This document shows positions 25,329 through 29,778 of a stretch of DNA of 29,778 nucleotides, piece after piece. Made by a program: the position numbers and the translations under genes. The stretch lies in assembly GCA_003233255.1 (NCBI GenBank), contig QILH01000202.1, forward strand, positions 1 through 29,778. The letters are read 5' to 3'. Numbering within the stretch: the stretch's first letter is position 1; each line of letters opens with the position of its first letter. The DNA is from Gammaproteobacteria bacterium (GTDB taxonomy: Bacteria; Pseudomonadota; Gammaproteobacteria; UBA6429; Thiohalophilaceae). Below the pieces are notes generated by a model. The model made no database searches, was not told where the DNA came from, and saw nothing but the letters and a program-made list of their open reading frames with translations.

Positions 25329-25817
25329 TTAGTTGACGCGGTAAATACGTCTTATCCGGCGTAAAAAAATAAAAACCAGTGGCCAGAAGATGGCCGAGGT
25401 AAAGCTCGGGGTGATGATTAGCCAGATGTTGGGAGCGCTTCCAGAGATGCCTCTTATCCAGAGTACAATTAAATTGTAAATTATGACGAATACAAAGACA
25501 ACAATGGCCTGTTGCCAGAAAGGAAAGACGCGCAGACGTAGATGTAAGTGGGATGTTAAAAAGGCGACTAACGCGAGTGCCAGGGCATTTTGTCCAAGAA
25601 TGGTTGAATTGGTCACGTCTAATAACAGTCCGATCATCCAGCCAAAGCCAACGCTGACTCGTTGTGGCAAGGCCATCGACCAGTAAATTAAAACCAGCAC
25701 AACCCATTGTGGTCGAATCTCTTCAGCCCAGATTGGTAAATCGATTATGCTGAGCATGAACGCACCAACAAATGACAGGAGAATTATAAATCCACCCTGG
25801 CGTTGCGAGATGGCCAT
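25329..25817 (-). CDS. mreD: Rod shape-determining membrane protein MreD
   Basis: A small integral membrane protein of the elongasome, working with MreC to regulate RodA-PBP2. From the ATG at 25817 it is 162 residues with about five hydrophobic helices. The family pattern is IRPQWVVLVLIYWSMALPQR near 36-55 and GWMIGLLLDVTNSTILGQNA near 59-78. A strong GGAGGA lies nine bases upstream of this ATG. The start codon overlaps the mreC stop by one base (TAATG), so coupled translation is expected. The frame is open to a TTG at 25844, but the ribosome site argues for the shorter form. Confidence 0.95.
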   Translation of the reverse strand: MAISQRQGGFIILLSFVGAFMLSIIDLPIWAEEIRPQWVVLVLIYWSMALPQRVSVGFGWMIGLLLDVTNSTILGQNALALALVAFLTSHLHLRLRVFPFWQQAIVVFVFVIIYNLIVLWIRGISGSAPNIWLIITPSFTSAIFWPLVFIFLRRIRRIYRVN

Positions 25818-26656
25818 TAAGATTCTTCCTCCGGGCCGCGGCAATCACTTTGTTTATTACCACCAAAATTCGGCCATACTAATAACACTTCACGATTTTT
25901 ATCAAGTTGTGCAGTAGGTTGAACAATGATCCTGGCAAAAGGCAGACTCAGGTTTGTTGTAATGTCGATGACACGTCCAACAGGGTAGCCATAGGGAAAC
26001 ACACAGCCTAATCCGGAAGTAACCAGCAGGTCGTCAACCTTGATATCGACGTTGTTGGGTTGGTGAATGACTTCCAGCCGGTTGTTTTTCGGAATGCCGA
26101 TAGCGATGGCGCGTAAATTATTTCGGTTGACCTGTATCGGAATGGAATGATTCGCATCGGTAATAATGAGTGCGGTACTGGAAAGCGGGCCAACATGTAT
26201 GATCTTACCCATAACGCCCTGAGAACCGATAATGGGTTGGCCAATATAGACGTTATGGCTACTGCCTTTGTTAATGACCACCTTGCGGCGAAACGGATCC
26301 AGGTCAACGGAAAGTATTTCTGCAATTAAAACTTGTTCCAGCTTATCTTCATATTTTTTAGCCGATTTGAGCAGACCGCGTAAATTAGCATTTTCAGCTT
26401 TTAATGAAGCATATTTTTGCAATTTGGCCTTTAATAGCTGGTTTTGAGTTTTTAAGGTCTGGTTTTGGTCTTCCAGAGTGCTATGCGATACCAGTGAACT
26501 TGACGCCCATTCTTTTATATCAGTGGGCAGGTTTACCATATACCGTACTGGATCCACTACGATTGACAGGGTCGAGCGGATGGCGTCGGTGGTGTGAAAG
26601 CGATGATCCAGAATCATCAGGATCAGCGACAGCATGCTGAAGATCAGCAAGCGCAT
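25817..26656 (-). CDS. mreC: Rod shape-determining protein MreC, start uncertain
   Basis: A bitopic periplasmic scaffold that switches PBP2-RodA on. From ATG 26656 it is 279 residues: a transmembrane helix right at the N-terminus (LLIFSMLSLILMI), a coiled coil at about 55-95 (TLEDQNQTLKTQNQLLKAKL), then the beta-barrel domains (INKGSSHNVYIGQPIIGSQG, IIPQNNV-like and LLVTSGLGCVFPYGYPVG). The frame continues upstream to a stop at 26717-26719. Those codons encode LFKQGPSLA, which matches the conserved cytoplasmic tail of MreC proteins, yet contain no ATG, GTG or TTG. Either a non-standard start such as ATT at 26698 is used, or the tail is not made, or there is a sequence error. It follows mreB and is coupled to mreD. 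Confidence 0.93.
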   Translation of the reverse strand: MRLLIFSMLSLILMILDHRFHTTDAIRSTLSIVVDPVRYMVNLPTDIKEWASSSLVSHSTLEDQNQTLKTQNQLLKAKLQKYASLKAENANLRGLLKSAKKYEDKLEQVLIAEILSVDLDPFRRKVVINKGSSHNVYIGQPIIGSQGVMGKIIHVGPLSSTALIITDANHSIPIQVNRNNLRAIAIGIPKNNRLEVIHQPNNVDIKVDDLLVTSGLGCVFPYGYPVGRVIDITTNLSLPFARIIVQPTAQLDKNREVLLVWPNFGGNKQSDCRGPEEES

Positions 26657-26757
26657 GGCGAGCGAGGGGCCTTGTTTAAATAGGAGCTTTACGACAATTC
26701 TCCGTGTTCGGAATTCTTAACCACGAACAATACCAGAACGAGTGCAGCTTTTTCGTT

Positions 26758-27804
26758 TTATTCAACCGTAAACAGATCGCCGCCGTATTCGTCGATCATT
26801 TCAAGCGCACGGCCGCCGCCACGGGCAACACAGGTCAGGGGTTCTTCGGCGATGATGACTGGCAGGCCGGTTTCTTCCATCAGCAATCGATCCAGATCGC
26901 ACAGCAGCGCACCACCGCCGGTCAAAACCATGCCGCGTTCGGCGATATCGGCCGCCAGTTCGGGTGGGGTTTGCTCCAGCGCGGTTTTGACCGCACTGAC
27001 GATCCCGGACAGGGGTTCCTGCAGGGCTTCGAGGATCTCGTTGCTGTTGAGGGTAAAGCTGCGGGGAACACCTTCGGCTAAATTTCGACCACGTACTTCC
27101 ATTTCGCGGACTTCATTGCCGGGGTAGGCCGAGCCAATGGTTTGTTTGATGCGTTCGGCACTGGATTCGCCGATCAACGAGCCGTAATTGCGACGCACGT
27201 AATTAATAATGGCCTCATCGAAGCGATCGCCGCCGATTCTTACCGACGCCGAGTACACGATTCCACTGAGCGAGATGACCGCCACTTCGGTGGTGCCGCC
27301 GCCGATGTCCAGTACCATTGAGCCACTGGCCTCCGAGATGGGCATGCCAGCACCAATCGCCGCCGCCATCGGTTCTTCGATTAAAAATACTTCACGGGCG
27401 CCCGCGCCCGCTGCCGATTCACGGATCGCACGACGTTCAACCTGGGTCGAGCCACAGGGCACACAGATCAACACACGCGGGCTGGGGCGAAAAAAGCGTG
27501 CCTCGTGCACCTTGCGGATAAAATGCTGCAACATCTTCTCGGTCACGGTAAAGTCGGCAATAACGCCATCTTTCATAGGGCGAATCGCGACAATATTGCC
27601 GGGCGTACGTCCCAGCATGCGTTTGGCCTCACCGCCGACGGCGGCGATGGATTTGGGGCCACCTGGGCCACGTTCCTGACGGATAGCGACGACAGACGGT
27701 TCATCTAGTACAATCCCCTTTCCGCGGACGTAGATGAGAGTGTTGGCGGTGCCCAGATCAATGGACACATCGTTGGAGAACATACCGCGGAAACTTTCGA
27801 ACAT
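26758..27804 (-). CDS. mreB: Actin-like cell-shape protein MreB
   Basis: A bacterial actin that forms membrane-bound filaments and directs the elongasome. The 348 residues begin with SNDVSIDLGTANTLIYVRG (phosphate 1 loop). VLDIGGGTTEVAVIS (phosphate 2), GDRFDEAIINYVRR and MVLTGGGALLCDLDRLL (adenosine loop) follow. ATG start. Its codons are clearly richer in G+C than those of mreC, fitting a highly expressed gene. It is transcribed away from gatC and heads mreBCD-mrdA-rodA. A good promoter lies upstream at 27854-27882. Confidence 0.98.
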   Translation of the reverse strand: MFESFRGMFSNDVSIDLGTANTLIYVRGKGIVLDEPSVVAIRQERGPGGPKSIAAVGGEAKRMLGRTPGNIVAIRPMKDGVIADFTVTEKMLQHFIRKVHEARFFRPSPRVLICVPCGSTQVERRAIRESAAGAGAREVFLIEEPMAAAIGAGMPISEASGSMVLDIGGGTTEVAVISLSGIVYSASVRIGGDRFDEAIINYVRRNYGSLIGESSAERIKQTIGSAYPGNEVREMEVRGRNLAEGVPRSFTLNSNEILEALQEPLSGIVSAVKTALEQTPPELAADIAERGMVLTGGGALLCDLDRLLMEETGLPVIIAEEPLTCVARGGGRALEMIDEYGGDLFTVE

Positions 27805-27853
27805 AGTGAACTCTACTTTTGATTAGTGTTGGGCCAGTGGTACTTATTAATAC

Positions 27854-27882
27854 TATATAAATAGATACGCTACTTTAATCAA
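27854..27882 (-). promoter_or_regulatory. Sigma-70-type promoter of mreB
   Basis: On the minus strand TTGATT (27877-27882) and TATATA (27854-27859) are separated by exactly 17 bases. They sit about 50 bases upstream of the mreB start codon. This would drive mreB and, with read-through, the rest of the elongasome cluster. Confidence 0.7.
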
Positions 27883-27982
27883 CCCGCGGAGATTGAGCAA
27901 GCAGGACGTTGAAATTACTTGAATTCTTGCTCCCAAGTTCACATATGAGTAAATCAATGAAAAAAGCGAAAATGAGGTCAGA

Positions 27983-28270
27983 ATGTCACTGGACAGCGAA
28001 GAGATTAAAAAGATAGCCAATCTGGCGAAGCTTCAGATCGAGGAATCCGATATCCCCGGCTATGCCAAAAACCTGTCCAGTATCCTGGAACTGGTTAAAC
28101 GGATGGATTCGGTGAACACGGATGAGGTGACGCCGATGGCTCATCCCTTAGATGCAGTGCAACGCCTGCGTGTGGATGAAGTGACTGAAGCAGATCAACG
28201 CGAACACTTTCAGGAACATGCGCCGAAAGTCGAAGATGGTTTGTTTCTGGTGCCAAAAGTCATCGAGTAA
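27983..28270 (+). CDS. gatC: Asp/Glu-tRNA amidotransferase subunit GatC
   Basis: The small subunit of the GatCAB complex, which amidates misacylated Glu-tRNA(Gln) and/or Asp-tRNA(Asn). It stabilises GatA and wraps between GatA and GatB. The 95 residues match the family: IKKIANLAKLQIEESDI near the start and DSVNTDEVTPMAHPLDAVQR in the middle. The C-terminus EDGLFLVPKVIE is characteristic. ATG start, with GAGG five bases upstream. It is divergent from mreB and upstream of gatA, a common gammaproteobacterial arrangement. Confidence 0.97.
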   Translation: MSLDSEEIKKIANLAKLQIEESDIPGYAKNLSSILELVKRMDSVNTDEVTPMAHPLDAVQRLRVDEVTEADQREHFQEHAPKVEDGLFLVPKVIE

Positions 28271-28350
28271 CACCGCTACTAATAAGATGAACCGTATCAT
28301 TTCTGCACCTTATGAACATAAGCTTTGCGGGAAGATATGTTAGGAATAGA

Positions 28351-28368
28351 TTCCCCTCTGCAGGGGAA
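28351..28368 (+). other. Perfect hairpin in the gatC-gatA spacer
   Basis: TTCCCCT, loop CTGC, then AGGGGAA: a perfect seven-pair stem with a four-base loop, 82-99 bases after the gatC stop and about 30 bases before the gatA start. It lacks a following U tract, so it is not a normal terminator. It could protect mRNA ends or affect gatA translation. Confidence 0.55.
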
Positions 28369-28397
28369 ATGTGCCCCGAGGGTATGACGAGAAGAAA

Positions 28398-29778
28398 ATG
28401 AGTTTACATACAAAAACACTAAAACAATTATCCGATGAATTACAAAACAAAAAAGTTAGTAGCGTTGAGCTAACCGAGCACTTCCTGACTCGCATTGAAA
28501 AATTCGATGGCGAGCTGAACAGTTTTGTTACCGTAACAAAAGAGCACGCCCTGTCACAGGCTAAAAAATCGGATGCGGTTATCGCCAAAGGTGAAGCCGG
28601 CCCACTAACCGGAATCCCTGTCGCACAAAAAGATATTTTCTGCACCGAAGGCATCCGAACCAGTTGTGGTTCGAAGATGCTGGATAATTTTATCTCGCCC
28701 TACAACGCCACGGTTATCGAAAAGTTCAATGCGGCCGGGAGTGTGATGCTCGGAAAACTCAACATGGATGAATTTGCGATGGGATCATCCAACGAAACCA
28801 GTTTTTATGGGCCGGTCAGTAATCCCTGGAACACCGATTGCGTGCCCGGTGGTTCATCGGGTGGTTCAGCCTCTTCGGTCGCGGCACGTCTAAGCCCGGC
28901 CGCAACCGGAACCGACACCGGCGGTTCAATTCGTCAACCGGCCTCGTTATGTGGTATTACCGGTTTAAAGCCAACCTATGGTCGGGTTTCACGTTACGGC
29001 ATGGTCGCGTTTGCTTCCAGTCTGGATCAGGCCGGGCCAATCACCCAGACCGCTGAAGACGCCGCGATGTTATTAAATGCCATGGCCGGTTTCGATGAAA
29101 AAGATTCAACCAGTGTCGAAAAAGACGTGCTCGATTACACCGCTGATCTGGGTAATAATCTAAAAGGTTTGAAGATCGGTTTACCAACAGAATATTTTGG
29201 TGAAGGTCTGGACAGTGCGGTTGGCGATGTGATCAATGCGGCCGTCGAACAATATAAAAAACTCGGTGCCGAAATAGTTGATATTGAATTACCGAATACG
29301 GGTTTGTCGGTACCGGCCTATTATGTGGTCGCGCCAGCAGAATGTTCTTCGAATTTGTCACGCTTTGATGGCGTTCGTTTTGGTTATAGATGCGAAGACC
29401 CGGTCGATTTAGAGGATCTCTATAAACGTTCCCGTGGTGAAGGTTTTGGGCCGGAAGTGAAACGACGCATTATGATTGGTGCCTATGTGCTATCGGCCGG
29501 TTATTACGATGCCTATTATTTAAAAGCACAAAAGGTTCGGCGCTTGATCAGTGATGATTTTAAACAGGCATTTAAAAAAGTAGATGTCATTATGGGCCCC
29601 ACCTCGCCGAATGTGGCCTTTAACAAGGGTGAGCGTAACGATGATCCGATTGCCATGTATTTATCGGACATTTACACCATTGCCACCAATCTGGCGGGTT
29701 TACCGGGCATGTCCGTCCCCGCCGGTTTCGCTCATAAGCTGCCGGTGGGTTTGCAGATCATTGGTAATTATTTCGACG
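28398..29778 (+). CDS. gatA: Asp/Glu-tRNA amidotransferase subunit GatA, partial at 3' end
   Basis: The amidase subunit of GatCAB: it hydrolyses glutamine and passes ammonia to GatB. The frame starts at ATG 28398 (MSLHTKTLKQL) and is still open at the right edge after 460 codons; the family is usually about 480-490 residues, so only the tail is missing. The amidase-signature triad is complete: Lys78 (PVAQKDIF), cis-Ser153 (PGGSSGGSA) and nucleophile Ser177 (GTDTGGSIRQP). The upstream ribosome site is weak (GAAGAAA). A 127-base spacer separates it from gatC, unusually long for this pair. gatB is expected beyond the edge. Confidence 0.97.
   Translation, partial: MSLHTKTLKQLSDELQNKKVSSVELTEHFLTRIEKFDGELNSFVTVTKEHALSQAKKSDAVIAKGEAGPLTGIPVAQKDIFCTEGIRTSCGSKMLDNFISPYNATVIEKFNAAGSVMLGKLNMDEFAMGSSNETSFYGPVSNPWNTDCVPGGSSGGSASSVAARLSPAATGTDTGGSIRQPASLCGITGLKPTYGRVSRYGMVAFASSLDQAGPITQTAEDAAMLLNAMAGFDEKDSTSVEKDVLDYTADLGNNLKGLKIGLPTEYFGEGLDSAVGDVINAAVEQYKKLGAEIVDIELPNTGLSVPAYYVVAPAECSSNLSRFDGVRFGYRCEDPVDLEDLYKRSRGEGFGPEVKRRIMIGAYVLSAGYYDAYYLKAQKVRRLISDDFKQAFKKVDVIMGPTSPNVAFNKGERNDDPIAMYLSDIYTIATNLAGLPGMSVPAGFAHKLPVGLQIIGNYFD

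Noticed and set aside
25318..25707. Minus-strand open frame of 129 codons overlapping mreD
   Set aside because: Same strand but a different frame from mreD, which has the membrane helices, family motifs and a strong ribosome site. The alternative product is Arg/Cys/His-rich and nonsensical.
27209..27679. Plus-strand open frame of 156 codons
   Set aside because: It lies antisense to the conserved core of mreB. The frame is open because mreB is rich in G+C; the product resembles nothing and has no ribosome site.
27945..28016. Possible 23-residue Lys/Met-rich leader peptide (MSKSMKKAKM...) overlapping the gatC start
   Set aside because: The ATG lacks a visible ribosome site, and the frame merely runs into gatC out of phase. 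No attenuator-like structure accompanies it.
1..29778. Search for CRISPR arrays, transposons, phage genes, tRNA and rRNA
   Set aside because: No regularly spaced repeats, transposase or integrase motifs, terminal inverted repeats or tRNA cloverleaf patterns were seen by eye. Coding density is high throughout.

Overview
This window looks like chromosomal core sequence from a gammaproteobacterium outside the Enterobacterales. The evidence is gene order: lptD-surA-pdxA-rsmA, dacA-dat-ybeD-lipB-lipA, rlpA-mltB-rodA-mrdA-mreDCB and mreB divergent from gatCA, together with an amgK-murU pair beside lptD. Base composition is moderate by eye, and mreB is visibly richer in G+C than its neighbours. I cannot name a species. 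I see no phage, insertion sequence, CRISPR array, tRNA or rRNA.

Layout. Positions 1-8749 are all on the minus strand and read right to left: a DUF1624-type membrane acyltransferase, lptD, surA, pdxA, rsmA, a large CheW-transmembrane-LysM fusion, and an overlapping HExxH metallopeptidase-like gene that runs off the left edge. Positions 8886-15535 are on the plus strand: amgK-murU (cell-wall sugar recycling), a GCS2-type carboxylate-amine ligase with an M14-family deacylase, and a TPR lipoprotein-like or periplasmic protein with an L,D-transpeptidase. The last two share a C-terminal NTF2-like domain. Positions 15532-27804 return to the minus strand. Read right to left they are the elongasome genes mreB, mreC, mreD, mrdA and rodA, then mltB, rlpA, dacA, dat, ybeD, lipB, lipA and an ElyC/YdcF-type protein. 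Positions 27983 to the right edge are gatC and the first 460 codons of gatA on the plus strand.

Functional theme. Apart from lipoate synthesis, pyridoxal phosphate synthesis, 16S rRNA dimethylation and the Glu/Asp-tRNA amidotransferase, nearly everything concerns the envelope. MreBCD, RodA and PBP2 build the lateral wall. DacA, MltB, RlpA and the L,D-transpeptidase trim or remodel it. AmgK and MurU recycle its sugars. Dat can supply or consume D-amino acids. LptD and SurA assemble the outer membrane.

The least ordinary items are: the CheW-TM-LysM fusion, which appears to join a chemosensory-type cytoplasmic domain to a peptidoglycan-binding domain, and which sits in the slot after rsmA where Escherichia coli has apaG-apaH; the ligase/deacylase pair of unknown product; the paired NTF2-domain proteins; and mreC, whose conserved N-terminal tail lies upstream of its first canonical start codon.
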